Assembly: GCA_946800325.1 (NCBI GenBank)
Contig: OX326956.1
Coordinates: 36,859,082 to 36,923,081 of the forward strand
Source of the DNA: Luzula sylvatica
Taxonomy: Eukaryota > Streptophyta > Magnoliopsida > Poales > Juncaceae
Direction of reading: 5' to 3'
DNA length: 64,000 nt
Shown here: piece after piece, positions 12,506 to 24,985 of the stretch
Layout: every line of letters starts with the position of its first letter
Position numbering within the stretch: the stretch's first letter is position 1
Notes under the pieces: model-generated
Databases searched by the model: none
Seen by the model: only the letters and a program-made list of their open reading frames with translations
What the model was told of the DNA's origin: nothing
Made by a program: the position numbers and the translations under genes

Positions 12506-15500
12506 CCCCAAATTTTACAAACACTAAGAAAGTTTGTTTTTCGATTCATAACAATCTTTTAATGCTCTGACGAATCCAAATAACGTGTTTTTGAGATGGT
12601 TTGGATCGAATCTTTTACTACGTAACTTTTCACCAAATTGTACAAACACTAAGAAAGTTTTCTTTTCGATTCATATAAATCTGTTTACGCTTTGAGGAGT
12701 TCAAATACTGTGTTTTTAGATCGTTTGTATCGTATCTTTTACTACATAACTTTTCACGAAATTTTACAAACATTAAGAAAAAAAAATCGATTAATAACAA
12801 TCTTTTAACACTTTGAGGAGTCCAAATAACGTGTTTTTGAGATAGTTTGGATCAAATCTTTTACTACGTAACTTTTCACCAAATTGTACAAACACTAAGA
12901 AAGTTTTCTTTTCGATTCATTGCAATCTTTTTACGTTTTGAGGAGTTCAAATAACGTGTTTTTAGATCATTTGTATCGTATCCTTTACGACAAAACTTTT
13001 CACCAAATTTTACGAACACTAAGAAAGTTTGTTTTTCGATTCATAACATATTTTAACACTCCGAGGAGTCCAAATAACGTGTTTTTGAGATGGTTTGGAT
13101 CTAATCTTTTACGACGTAACTTTTCACCAAATTGTACAAACACTAAGAAAGTTTTCTTTTCGATTCATATCTATCTTATTATGCTTTGAGGAGTTCAAAT
13201 AACGTGTTTTTAGATCATTTGTATCGTATCTTTAACGACATAACTTTTCCCCAAATTTTACAAACACTAAGAAAGTTTGTTTTTCGATTCATAACAATCT
13301 TTTAACACTCTGAGGAGTCCAAATAACGTGTTTTTGAGATGGTTTGGATCGATTTACGACGTAACGTTTAACCAAATTGTACAAACACTAAGAAAGTTTT
13401 CTTTTTGATTCGTAGCAATCTTTTTACGTTTTGAGGAGTTCAAATAACGTGTTTTTAGATCATTTGTATCGTATCTTTTACGACATAACTTTTCACCAAA
13501 TTTTACAAACACTAAGAAAGTTTGTTTGTCGATTCATAACAAGCTTTTAACACCCTGAGGAGTCCAAATAACGTGTTTTTGAGATGGTTTGGGTCGAATC
13601 TTTTACTACTTAACTTTTCACCAAATTGTACAAATACTAAGAAAGTTTTCTTTTCGATTCATATCAATATGTTTACGCTTTGAGGAGTTCAAATAACGTG
13701 TTTTTAGATTTTTTGTATCGTATCTTTTACGACATAACTTTTCACCAAATTTTACAAACACTAAGAAAGTTTGTTTTTCGATTCATAACAATCTTTTAAT
13801 GCTCTGAGGAGTCTCAATAACGTGTTTTTGAGACGGTTTGGATCGAATCTTTTACGACGTAACTTTTCACCAAAATGTACAAACACTAAGAAAGTTTTCT
13901 TTTCGATTCATAGCGATCTTTTTACGCTTTGAGGAGTTCAAATAACGTGTTTTTAGATTATTTGTATCGTATCTTTTACTACATAACTTTTTACCAAATT
14001 TTACAAACACTAAGAAATTTTGTTTTTCGATTCATAACAATCTTTTAACACTCTGAGGAGTCCAAATAACGTGTTTTTGAGATGGTTTGGATCGAATCTT
14101 TTACTACGTAACTTTTCACCAAATTGTACAAACGCTTAGAAAGTTTTTTTTTCAATTCATATCAATCTTTTTACCCTTTGAGGAGTTCAAATAACGTGTT
14201 TTTAGGTCATTTGTATCGTATCTTTTACTACATAAATTTTCACCAAATTTTACAAATAGTAAGAAAGTTTGTTTTTCGATTCATGACAATCTTTTAATGC
14301 TTTGAGGAATCCAAATAACGTGTTTTTGAGATGGTTTGGATCGAATATTTTACTACGTAACTTTTCACCAAATTGTACAAACACTAAGAAAGTTTTCTTT
14401 TCGATTCATATCTATCTTATTATGCTTTGAGGAGTTCAAATAACGTGTTTTTAGATCATTTGTATCGTATCTTTAACGACATAACTTTTCACCAAATTTT
14501 ACAAACACTAAGAAATTTTGTTTTTCGATTCATAACAATCTTTTAACACTCTGAGGAGTCCAAATAACGTGTTTTTGAGATGGTTTGGATCGAAACTTTT
14601 ACGACGTAACTTTTCACCAAATTGTACAAACACTAAGAAAGTTTTCTTTTTGATTCGTAGCAATCTTTTTACGTTTTGAGGAGTTCAAATAACGTGTTTT
14701 TAGATCATTTGTATCGTATCTTTTACGACATAACTTTTCACCAAATTTTACAAACACTAAGAAAGTTTGTTTATCGATTCATAACAAGCTTTTAACACCC
14801 TGAGGAGTCAAAATAACGTGTTTTTGAGATGGTTTGGGTCGAATCTTTTACTACTTAACTTTTCACCAAATTGTACAAATACTAAGAAAGTTTTCTTTTC
14901 GATTCATATCAATATGTTTACGCTTTGAGGAGTTCAAATAACGTGTTTTTAGATTTTTTGTATCGTATCTTTTACAACATAACTTTTCACCAAATTTTAC
15001 AAACACTAAGAAAGTTTGTTTTTCGATTCATAACAATCTTTTAATGCTCTGAGGAGTCTCAATAACGTGTTTTTGAGACGGTTTGGATCGAATCTTTTAC
15101 GACGTAACTTTTCACCAAAATGTACAAACACTAAGAAAGTTTTCTTTTCGATTCATAGCGATCTTTTTACGCTTTGAGGAGTTCAAATAACGTGTTTTTA
15201 GATTATTTGTATCGTATCTTTTACTACATAACTTTTTACCAAATTTTACAAACACTAAGAAATTTTGTTTTTCGATTCATAACAATCTTTTAACACTCCG
15301 AGGAGTCCAAATAACGTGTTTTTGAGATGGTTTGGATCGAATCTTTTACTACGTAACTTTTCACCAAATTGTACAAACTCTTAGAAAGTTTTCTTTTCAA
15401 TTCATATGAATCTTTTTACCCTTTGAGGAGTTCAAATAACGTGTTTTTAGATCATTTGTATCGTATCTTTTACTACATAAATTTTCACCAAATTTTACAA

Positions 15501-15856
15501 ATAGTAAGAAAGTTTGTTTTTCGATTCATGACAATCTTTTAATGCTTTGAGGAATCCAAATAACGTGTTTTTGAGATGGTTTGGATCGAATATTTTACTA
15601 CGTAACTTTTCACCAAATTGTATAAACACTAAGAAAGTTATCTTTTCGATTCATAGCAATCTTTTTACGTTTTGAGGAGTTCAAATAACTTGTTTTTAGA
15701 TCATTTGTATTGTACATTTTACTACATAATTTTTCACCAAATTTTACAAACATTAGGAAATTTTATTTTTCGATTCATAACAATATTTTAACACTCTGAT
15801 GAGTCCAAATAACGTGTTTTTGAGATGGTTTGGATCGAATCTTTTACTACGTAACA
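12506..15856 (+). repeat. Tandem satellite, ~124-bp monomer, A/B dimer, ~1.24-kb higher-order unit
   Basis: About 27 monomers. Type A contains 'gagatggtttggatcgaatc' and type B 'tagatcatttgtatcgtatc'. They alternate, so the dimer period is 245-250 bp. Diagnostic variants recur about 1,241 bp apart: 'atatctatcttattatgc' near 13165 and 14407, 'ataacaagcttttaacaccc' near 13538 and 14779, and 'aatagtaagaaag' near 14256 and 15497. A ten-monomer block was therefore duplicated as a unit. Open frames here (for example 12920-13189) are by-products. The array ends at 15856 beside AT-rich sequence. Confidence 0.95.
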
Positions 15857-16389
15857 AAAAAGACTCCAAAAAAAAGAATCCAATGATCAAAATATACTAT
15901 TGAAATTAGCAAAATATATTTTTGTATATAACAAAATATACTATTGAAAATATATTGTTTTATTCTTAATTTTTGCCATGTTAACATGTCGGATTCAACA
16001 GTACATTTTGCTAATTTCATTAGTACATTTTGCCTACGTGGATTCTTTTTGGATTTTTTTTTTTGGATTCTCCTTAGAAAATCTGATTATATTATCGTAT
16101 TCGTATCTGTGATTTTTTGAAAATTATTGTATTGTCGTATCCGTATCGTATCGGATACGATATCCGTATCCGTATCCGTATCCGTGCAACATAGGTTGTG
16201 ATATGATATGAGAACTGATGTACGACAAAAATCAATTGAGAAGCCTGAGTCCAGTTGAGATGGGCCGGCCCAGAAACCTCAGAGCCTGCCTCGCCTCGCG
16301 TCCTAGTCCAGCCCCACTCCCAACTCCCAGCGCCTCGCTCTCGCAAACACAACAGGACCTCAAGAGGAGAAAAGGGACGGAGAGGAAGA
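15857..16389. other. Short AT-rich spacer with a degenerate inverted repeat, then the 5' leader of the Sel1 gene
   Basis: 15884-16030 holds repeated 'aaaatatactattgaa' and 'agtacattttgc' words like those of the minisatellite at 50.5-51.4 kb. 16083-16195 is a run of 'cgtatccgtatc' ending in a local palindrome (tcgtatcggatacga), a decayed MITE-like piece. The rest is the leader of the next gene. Confidence 0.5.
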
Positions 16390-17789
16390 ATGCTTCGTTC
16401 TTTCGTAAAGAGGGTTGATCCGGTTTCGAGCACTATCCTCCTTCATTGTCTGAATCACCAGGTCAGTTCGAAATCATCCTATTCAGTTGCTATTTTGCTG
16501 AATTTCAACTCGATTGGTTAACTCAACTCATTGGAGGAATTAATAAAATACTACGTCTGCAGAGGAGGATTCATAGCAGGAACAAGAAGGCAATGGAGCT
16601 GATTGCCCATGGTTTTAGCGCTCTTCAAGAGGTTGACCGTGTTATCGACTATGCTGATAGAAACGATACTCGTCTCATTCCTCTCCTCCGAGTATGTCTT
16701 TCCCTTTACCATGAAATAGTCGTGTCAGGCTTTTCATCGAACACCTTATTTGCAACCGATTGTATATGAAATTATGAATCTCATTTATGTGTGTGATAGA
16801 CTGCAAAGGAGAATTTCGAGCTGGCACTCGAGGTGGACAATATGAACACCCACGCAAGATACTGGCTTGGAAGGATGCATTTCAAATATCACGTACCTGG
16901 TGCCTGTAAAGCCATGTAAGTATTTTTCGTTACTATTATAATTTCACTAATTCGTATATTAATTAAAAACTGTATATATAGTGGAGCAGCATTACTAGTA
17001 GAAGCTGCAAATATGGGCGATGCCGATGCACAGTACGAGCTCGGATCTCGTTTGAGAGTCGAGGTAATTTAATCCTTTTAAGTAAAAGTAGTAAATCAAA
17101 CAAGTTATTTACATTGTGTTTTGACGCAGAACGATCAAGTGGATTCGGACCAGCAAGCCTTCTATTATTTGGAGAAGGCTGTTGACCAGGTGAATATCTT
17201 TTTTATACTTAAATGACTAAATTACCCCTAATTACTCTTTACAATTTGTTCTTTGTTTTTTTTAGATGCATCCAGGGGCTTTGTATCTGCTTGGGGCGGT
17301 GTATTTAACAGGGGATTGTGTGAATAGAGACGTTGCTTCTGCCATGTGGTGTTTTCATCGAGCTTCACAAAAGGTATTTTCATTTTATACATTTATATAA
17401 ATAAACACATTTTGACATTTATTATTATTTTTTGTTAAGGGGCATGCTGGAGCTGCAATAGCATATGGTTCGCTTCTACTGAAAGGCATGTAAATCAATT
17501 TAAAATGATGTATTGATATTTGATAAAAAAATTAACGCGAAGTGGATATTGACTTGGTGTAGGTGTGGAAGTGCCGGAAATGATAACGAGGTTCGATTCG
17601 AAGAAAAGCCCTTTAACTGGGAAATTAAGAAAAAGAAGAGATAAGATGAAAGAAGATCGCGATCATGTGAGTCTCGCGAAGGAACAGTTCCAAATTGCTG
17701 CCGAGTCTGGGTGTGACCTGGGTCTGCGCTGGTTGAAGAGGCTTTCGGTTTGGGAGGAGAAAGAAATCGAGCCCAACATGATCCCGTAA
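16390..17789 (+). CDS. Sel1/TPR-like repeat protein, probably mitochondrial
   Basis: Eight exons were joined by frame continuity: 16390-16461, 16563-16691, 16800-16915, 16982-17063, 17130-17189, 17266-17373, 17440-17485 and 17563-17789 (279 residues). The middle of the protein (about 70-210) is a chain of helix-turn-helix repeats with Sel1 signatures such as [22 protein letters not shown] and [15 protein letters not shown], which usually form a protein-binding superhelix. The N-terminus ([18 protein letters not shown]) is basic, hydroxylated and without acid until residue 10, compatible with a mitochondrial presequence (inference). The seventh intron appears to use a GC donor (AAAG|GCATGT), because the nearby GT at 17490 shifts the frame and truncates the end. 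Function unknown. Confidence 0.8.
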
Positions 17790-18647
17790 ATTATGGATCT
17801 AGATGGATTCTGTTTTAGATCGATTACAAATTTATGGATTTATTTTAGAACAAGAACAATATATACAATAAAGAAGGATTTCATGTTAGATCCAAAGAAA
17901 ATTTGGGTATGGTGTATGGATTAATGTTCCCTTATTTCCAAAATTCAGCCTTGAAAATATAATGTGTATTGTGTTGTGCGTTGCCAACCTTTAAGTTAGA
18001 GGTTATGCATAATGCGCAATGAAAATATAATTTATCAAGCAAACAAAAATGTCATTGAGAATTAAACATACATTTTTTGGTTCATGTGTAACAAACTCAA
18101 TCAACTAGATTATGAGTTATTGATTTTTTTTGTGACAAAAAAGATATCATAATTCCAATTCCAAACCTACATAAATAATATCTTTGCCCGTGAAATATTA
18201 GTCTATGCGAAAGGGTAGTAAGAAAAATATATATTGTTTTTCACATATTCAAGGATTTTCGCCCAAATTGTTTTTTTTTTTTTTGAGTTTAAAACATAGG
18301 TTATGTATCATATATACATACCCAAGTGCAAAAACAATGTTACATCATACATGAAGAAGGATATTTGTAATATTTTTCATATTTTGTAAGGGTATTCATG
18401 ATATTTTGCAGTTTAGAGGAGTATTCGTGATATTTTAAGATATTGTAAGGGTACACATGAAATTCCGCCAAGAAAAGTGATTTCCAGTTCAGGCTTCAGC
18501 GAGCGGTCTGATATAGGAAGAACGGTTGAGATTTAATCTTGACATGAGCGGACCATTTTGAAGGAACGGTGCGAGCGGGATCCAATCCGACGGTCCAAAT
18601 TCTCGCGTGGATTCAAAGCAAAGGTCTTGCCTTATTTCCTCGCTACT
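17790..18647. other. Intergenic region between the Sel1 gene and Ran
   Basis: 3' UTR-like sequence of the upstream gene ('aataaagaag' near 17868), then AT-rich sequence. No further gene seen. Confidence 0.5.
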
Positions 18648-18733
18648 ATATATCACTTGAAAAGAAAACCCTCGATATAGTCGTCCGTCTCTCTCTCGCC
18701 TCAGAACCAAAACCCTTCTTCTCATTGAGCAAC
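18648..18733 (+). promoter_or_regulatory. Putative Ran core promoter and leader
   Basis: TATATAT at 18648-18654 is followed within about 60 bases by two AAACCCT telobox-like motifs (near 18666 and 18712), common in leaders of plant housekeeping and nuclear-transport genes. The coding ATG is at 18735. Predicted only from sequence. Confidence 0.5.
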
Positions 18734-18734
18734 C

Positions 18735-20135
18735 ATGGTGATTTTCTTCTTTCTCTCTCGTACAATTTTGTTTTCGTTAGATTAGATCTGATTGTAGTTA
18801 CTGCTATATTTGTTTAATCTTCTTCGTTCTTTCGTCTGAAGAACTATATTTGTTTCAAAAAGGGGAAATCGATGTAGTTTGATAACTTTTTTAATGATTT
18901 TTTTCTGGATTTGTTGGATTATATTCGATCTGATTATTGCTGTTTCTAATTTATTTATTTTGTGAGCTCAGGCTCTCCCGAATCAGCAAACAGTAGATTA
19001 CCCTAACTTTAAGCTCGTGCTTGTCGGAGATGGAGGCACCGGTAATAAACACGAAATCCATCCTTATTAATATTTTTTCATTTATATTATTGTCAATAAT
19101 CACTTATATATAACTTTTATTCCTTTTTCATTCAGGAAAAACGACATTTGTGAAGAGGCACGTGACCGGAGAGTTTGAGAAGAAATATGAGCGTAAGAAC
19201 CTGATCTGTTTTTTTTAATCAATTTTTGTTCATTTATTGGTTCTATAAATTGGATCTGATTTATCAATCTCTCAATTTGCAGCGACAATTGGAGTCGAGG
19301 TCCACCCATTGGATTTCCACACAAATTGTGGTAAAATCAGGTTTTATTGCTGGGATACTGCCGGCCAAGAGAAGTTCGGAGGCCTTCGTGATGGATATTA
19401 GTACTTCTGTTCTTCCTTTCCTCTAATATTATATTCATCGTAGCTTTTTCAACCCATATTAACTCAAATCGTACGATTTATCAGCATTCATGGTCAATGT
19501 GCAATCATAATGTTTGACGTGACTGCAAGACTCACCTACAAAAATGTTCCCACTTGGCATCGTGACCTCTGCAGGTATATTCTTATCTTTTCAAACTCCT
19601 TAATTTTTACTTGTTCGAGTTCCAACTGAGATTTCTTTTTCAGGGTGTGCGAGAATATTCCAATCGTGCTGTGCGGAAACAAGGTGGACGTGAAGAATCG
19701 TCAAGTGAAGGCGAAAATGGTGACGTTCCACAGAAAGAAGAATCTTCAGTACTATGAAATCTCTGCCAAGAGTAACTACAATTTCGAGAAGCCCTTCCTT
19801 TATCTCGCTCGCAAACTTGCAGGGTATCGATAACATCATATCCATGATTTTTTTTTAATTAAATTTTAAACTTATTAGAATTTATTAAACGTGTCTTGAA
19901 TTTGTGTTTTGTAGGGATATGACTCTACACTTTGTCGAATCACCAGCTCTTGCACCACCTGAGGTTACGATCGACCTTGCCGTCCAGCAACAGTAAGTCA
20001 CAAACATATTTATTTGAAAAAATGTTTTTTTGTTTAAATATTGTTGTGTTTTTGGTGTGGTGTAGATATGAGCAGGAAATTGCGGCGGCAGCAGCACAGC
20101 CTCTTCCAGATGATGATGATGATGCGTTCGACTAA
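18735..20135 (+). CDS. RAN: GTP-binding nuclear protein Ran
   Basis: Eight coding exons: 18735-18737 (only the ATG), 18972-19041, 19136-19192, 19283-19400, 19485-19574, 19644-19823, 19915-19992 and 20066-20135, giving 221 residues, the usual plant Ran length. All GTPase motifs are present: P-loop GDGGTGKT (20-27), switch I with PTIG (44-47), DTAGQEK (68-74), NKVD (125-128) and SAK (153-155). The acidic C-terminal tail DDDDDAFD is also present, with no prenylation cysteine. Ran cycles between GTP and GDP across the nuclear envelope, drives importin/exportin transport and helps spindle and envelope assembly. Residue 138 is Met in KAKMV. No defect is visible and it should be functional. Confidence 0.97.
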
Positions 20136-21672
20136 ACTCATTTCTCTTTTTGCAATTGAGTTTCTCGTTTTCCAATTGTGATTTTGGTGTTATGTTATTT
20201 TAAGGTGGAATGGGTGATGTGAGATGATGGACTGAGATTTTATTGACATTTGTTGTTATGTGTTTGTTTTCTCGATCAGTTTGTCTTGTAACATTTTAAG
20301 TTGTTTCGGAGTTCTTTGGAATTTTGGAATTATGGTTGCGTGTGCTCGTTGGTTGGTGTTTACAGAAATCGGACTTGCAAATTAGGAGTCGAAAGACCAC
20401 ATTTGGCACCTCTTTGTGGTCCAAATCTAAGTTCGATCGTGAAAATAATTAGCACTAATTGGAAATTTTATGTGCCAACAATTAGAACATCTTGCATCGA
20501 AAATTCAACACATGATATTTTGGCAACGTTAACACAATAATAAACAAAACTAGTGAATATCACGACTTGATGTCAGGACGAATCTACTGCTAACTAGTTA
20601 TCAGACAGAAATGTGGAAACAACATTGTGGGCGAGGACCAAAGTGTTCGGCAAAGCATGAAATAACGAAATAGTGATTATTTAATTTTTATTCTAATTGT
20701 ATTCGCTAAAATAAAATAATGAAAAAAATGGAAAACATAGTTAATTATTTCTTTTTATTCGAAAGGCGAAGAGAGGAGAGATAAGTTCTTCTCTTTCACT
20801 TTTCAATCGCTCTACGTGGCAAGATAAAAGAAAGCGATTTTTTATTTACTTGTTTCATTTTCTTTTATCACTATTTCTAGTGGCTTGACATTTCATTCAT
20901 TATTTCCAGATTATTTCAAATGGCCGACCAAGCCATGGAGAATAAGATGGGTATTGGTTTACCAGTAAGGGCTGAGAAATCATGAGTAATTACTTACAAA
21001 GTAAAAACCTATGTCGCACAAATACAAATATATGTATCATATCAGATACGACAGATACGATACCGATACGTAGAGACCACAATACGTCAATTTCCAAAAA
21101 AGTTAGGATACGATACACTTATTATATACAATATTTTATTATTTTATAATTATAATATATATATTTAATTATCTTTTAATGTGTCAAATATTATTTGCAT
21201 AATTATTATTTAAAATTTATTAGATTTGAAATATTATGTTGTAAATAAAATATTTGTTATTTTTAATTATTTATTCATATGTATCACTTTTTAGTTAGAT
21301 TTTAAATTAAATTTTTTTCACGTGTTAGAAATTAGAAATATCCAACGAGTATCTTACGGGTATCGGCATCCATACAATACAACTTGATTCTTGAAATACA
21401 ACATAAATTAAATATTTTCTTAACTTCAAAATAGAAAATGGGGAACGCCCAGATATTTTAGAAAATAATAGGGGCTTTTATGCAATTTCCCCGTGTTTAT
21501 AATTTCCCAGGCTAAACATAGCGAAGGCCCAAGGGTTTCTTTCCTGGGACTGAGTATTGTGAGTATTTCCCGCCGAAGCTCGGAAGCTAGCCCTTAATCC
21601 CTCCTCCTTTCTCTCTCTCTCTCGATCGACCTAGAGTTTTCTCCGAATTTCTGCTCGTTCTCCGTTTTTACA
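20136..21672. other. Ran 3' region, intergenic sequence and MITE-like remnant
   Basis: 20136-20320 looks like the Ran 3' UTR. 20700-20950 shows no gene. 21015-21400 starts with 'cagatacgacagatacgataccgatacg' words and ends with 'gagtatc...gggtatcgg', a loose inverted repeat around an AT-rich core of the same general type as 8908-9590. 21590-21672 is the CT-rich leader of the FKBP gene. Confidence 0.5.
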
Positions 21673-23774
21673 ATGCCATTCTGGGGTGAGAAGAAGCATC
21701 TATACTTCTATGCAATCCATCTCTCTCATTACTTGCTTTATGATTTCTAACGTCTCCATGTTTGTATTGCAGGCGTCGAGGTGAAGCCAGGAAAACCGTA
21801 TACTCATCGCTATGACGAAACTAGAGGAAGTCTTCGTATCACTCAGGTACTGTTTACTCACTTGATTCTTCAATCTTCCAAGTTTTGATGTTATTAATGA
21901 TTATCATCTTTCTTCTCTCGGATCCTTTTATTACGAAATTCTCACCTCTAACCATGCAATTTCTCATATTTCAAGATCAGTATCTATGATTGAGTTCTTA
22001 TTTATACGAACCAAGATTGTTTTTATATTGCTAGGTTTTCTAATGGCAATTATGCTGTGAATCAAGAATTATTTGTTAGGTTACTTATTGCCCAAATCAA
22101 CTCAATTAATTACAGGCAACTCTAGGATCAGACAAATTAGTGCAAGAATCAGCACGAACGGTGGTACAATGCAACGTGGGCAATGCAAGTCCCGTGCTAA
22201 TTTGCTCGTTTTTACCTGATAAGAACGAGTCGTGTCATTTAGAGCTCGAGTTTGACGAGCAAGAAGAAGTTGTCCTCTCAGTGCTCGGCCAGAGAAGCGT
22301 TCATCTCACTGGATACTTTATTGGGGATCCCAAACGCGGATCTATCGATAGCGAGTATCCTTTTTTCTGATGAAAATAAATAAATATTATTTTATTTTCC
22401 TTTTAAAGCTTTCTTTAATTAGAGTTGTTTTAAGAGAGGCTAATGGGGAGGATATAGCTGACACGGAGAGTGATGACGACTATGATAATAATCCTGATGA
22501 GGATAAGTATGAATCTGATTTTATTGACGATGATGACATCGATGGTCTTCCTAAACCTCAAGGTAAAAATAAAATAAAATAAATTCGAAATAAAATTCTA
22601 CTAATTTTGTTTAATACGTTAATAAAACAATCAAATGTAGAGAAAAAGAGTGCAGCCAAAAGAAGGATGTGGCAGGTAATAGACAGTGATGAAGAAGAAT
22701 CATCCGGCTCAAAGAAGAACAAACAAAAAAATAAGGGTAATAAAAAGGGGAAAATTGAAATCGCTATTTTGGACGACGAGGAATCTAAAAAAGAGGATAA
22801 AACTGACGATAAGTGGGTATTCAATTCTCTACATTCAAATGAAAAATTACATTTCTATTTTTTTTAAAAAAAAAAATGTGTTTTGGGTGAATTATTTGCA
22901 GTGTAAATGAGCCATCTGAGAATGTTAGTCAGAGAGAGGAGACAAAGAAGAAGAAGAAGAAAAAGAACAAAAATGATAAAAAGGAATCGAACCCGAAGCA
23001 AGAAAAAAATAAGCAGCCTCTTAAAGTCCAAATTTTCCAAAATGGTTTGAGAGTCGAGGAGATCTCAACTGGTCCTCTTGATGGTCCAATTGCTCTCCTT
23101 GGTTCTAAGGTACACTATATATAGATTCATTGTTATATATATTATTATATTTATATTGGTTTTTTTTGTTACTTTGATTTAAGGTTTATGTGAATTATGT
23201 CGGGAAGCTGCAGAATGGGACGACTTTCGAATCCAATGTTGGTCAGAAGCCAATTAAATTTCGTATTGGTAAAATTAATTATTGTCTCGACTTGTTTTTA
23301 TTATCATTTCAATTTCTTTCGATTTTGTTTACATGTAATGTATATAATAATGGTCAAATTTTTTACACAGGTAAAAAAAACCAGGTCATCGAAGGCTTGG
23401 ATATTGGTGTTGAAGGTATGATTTTTAAATGTTACACTTATTCAACTTAATCCCTCTAAAAGTAGTAATATAATTCTTTACTAAATGTTGTTATAGGCAT
23501 GCGTGTGGGAGACAAAAGGAGGTTGACTATCCCGCCTACTTTAGGGTTTGTTCTCTTTATGGATTTGTTGAAAGAAACTAATAAAAATAAATAAAGGCTT
23601 TTGTTATTGTTACTCAAAATTTAACACCGTCGAACTCTAATTTGTACTATTTTGGTTTCTGATCCTGATTGGCATTAATTTTCCTTTGTTTTCAGATATG
23701 GGGATACAGACGTAGAGGATGTACCAAAGAACTCTTGGCTTGATTTCGAAGTGGAACTAGTCAAGATGAAATGA
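21673..23774 (+). CDS. Nucleoplasmin-type FKBP (FKBP43/FKBP53-like peptidyl-prolyl isomerase)
   Basis: Ten exons: 21673-21685, 21773-21846, 22116-22354, 22423-22562, 22641-22812, 22902-23109, 23184-23268, 23371-23415, 23497-23545 and 23696-23774 (367 residues). Exon 4 could instead begin at 22435, in frame and four residues shorter. Residues 1-100 ([16 protein letters not shown]...) form the plant nucleoplasmin-like domain that binds histones. About 110-255 is an acidic and lysine-rich linker with nuclear-localisation-like clusters. The C-terminal 105 residues are the FKBP domain. Related proteins are nuclear histone chaperones that repress chromatin, for example at rDNA. Oddity: the catalytic-pocket Trp expected in the 'GWD/GWE' position is Leu here (EGLDIG), and the loop after GYG lacks the usual GAGG, so isomerase activity may be weak. 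Confidence 0.9.
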
Positions 23775-24124
23775 CCCTGAGAAAATAATATTTGATTTTC
23801 TTACAATTTTGTGGCCTAGTTGTGTCATATTAATATTTTGACAATTTTTTTGTCTATATCATGTGAAAAAAACTGTTTTTTGTTTGGCATCGATATACTT
23901 TATTTTTTAAAACTTGGAGAAGTTTCAAAGACCTCTTCCAATTTATAATTATATAGACAATCATGTAAGAGAGAGAGTTCTGGTTATTCTAATTTGGGAT
24001 TTACAGTCCATCGCCCACTATTCTCTGCTAGGGTTCACTTGGCGGCTTCTAGTCTCTTCCTATCTTCTCTCTCCTCACTTTCTGGTCTCCCTTTCTTTCT
24101 TCTCTTCTCTTGGAGATTTGACAC
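23775..24124. other. FKBP 3' flank and pyrimidine-rich spacer
   Basis: About 140 bases of AT-rich 3' flank are followed by a CT-rich stretch (24025-24115) that leads into the Copia remnant. No gene. Confidence 0.5.
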
Positions 24125-24985
24125 GGTGCAAAGTGACGCGTAGGGACCAGTTCCGGTCCACTCTGTCAGCGAGTTACGATACTACATCATCTGTATCGAT
24201 GATTCAACCAGGAAGATATGGATCTACTTTGTTAAACACAAATCTGATGTGTTTAATGTTTTCAAAAAGTGAAAGACAGAAGTTGAGACCGGCTTGAAGC
24301 TGAAATACTTAAAGTCGGATAATGGAGAGGAGTACGATAGTGCAGAGTTCAGAGGATTTTGCGCGGACCAAGGGACCAAGCAGATTCGGACGGTTCCAAA
24401 TCGACCTCAGCAGAACAGGGTTGCAGAACGGATGAATCGAACTCTGAATGAACGGGCGAGGGCGATGCGATTGCACGAAGGATTGCCGATGATGTTCTGG
24501 ACAGATGCGGTTAGCACGGCCGCATACCTTATCAACCGTAGTCCGATGAAATTCCTAAACCTCGAGCTATCTGAAGAGAAATGAAGATGCAAAAAGATTT
24601 TCCTTGCTCATTTGCGAATTTTTGGGAGCATCTCGTATGTCCATATTGATGCATAAAAGAGGGATAAACTAGAAGCGAAGGTCCAAATATGTGTTTATTT
24701 GTTACGGGTCGAATTATTTCGGTTATCGATTTTGGATCGAGGAAGGTCGAAAAATAATTTGGTCAAGAGACGCAACCTTTAATGAAGATGAACTCTACAA
24801 GAACATGCTCGGTTCCGCAGGCGAATCGAAATCGGAGGAGAGTGTCCATCAAATTCCGAGCAAGGACGAATCGAGCGAGCCCGAGGAAGACGAGTTTTCG
24901 GTCCAGGATGTGACTGAAAATGAAGATGAAGCTGTCGCTGAAACCGCGCAAAATGAAAGTCCAGAAACTCCGATTTTGAGACCAT
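24125..24985 (+). pseudogene. Copia integrase remnant
   Basis: A frame with one stop at about 24152 (where a conserved Trp codon is expected) contains YYIICIDDSTRKIWIYFVKH. After a frame change comes KYLKSDNGEEY at about 24300-24340 and then RPQQNRVAERMNRTLNERAR, which supply the D, D and E of the integrase core. The distal part (FGYRFWIEEGRKIIWSRDATFNEDEL, 24715-24800) matches the usual Copia region just after the core. An acidic linker precedes the CACTA insertion. Confidence 0.9.

Noticed and set aside
12506..15856. CRISPR-like or coding interpretation of the tandem repeats
   Set aside because: Units are adjacent full monomers without unique spacers, and open frames inside simply follow the repeat.
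16092..16521. Frames overlapping the start of the Sel1 gene
   Set aside because: They run through the leader, first exon and intron in wrong frames; the multi-exon model explains the coding signal.
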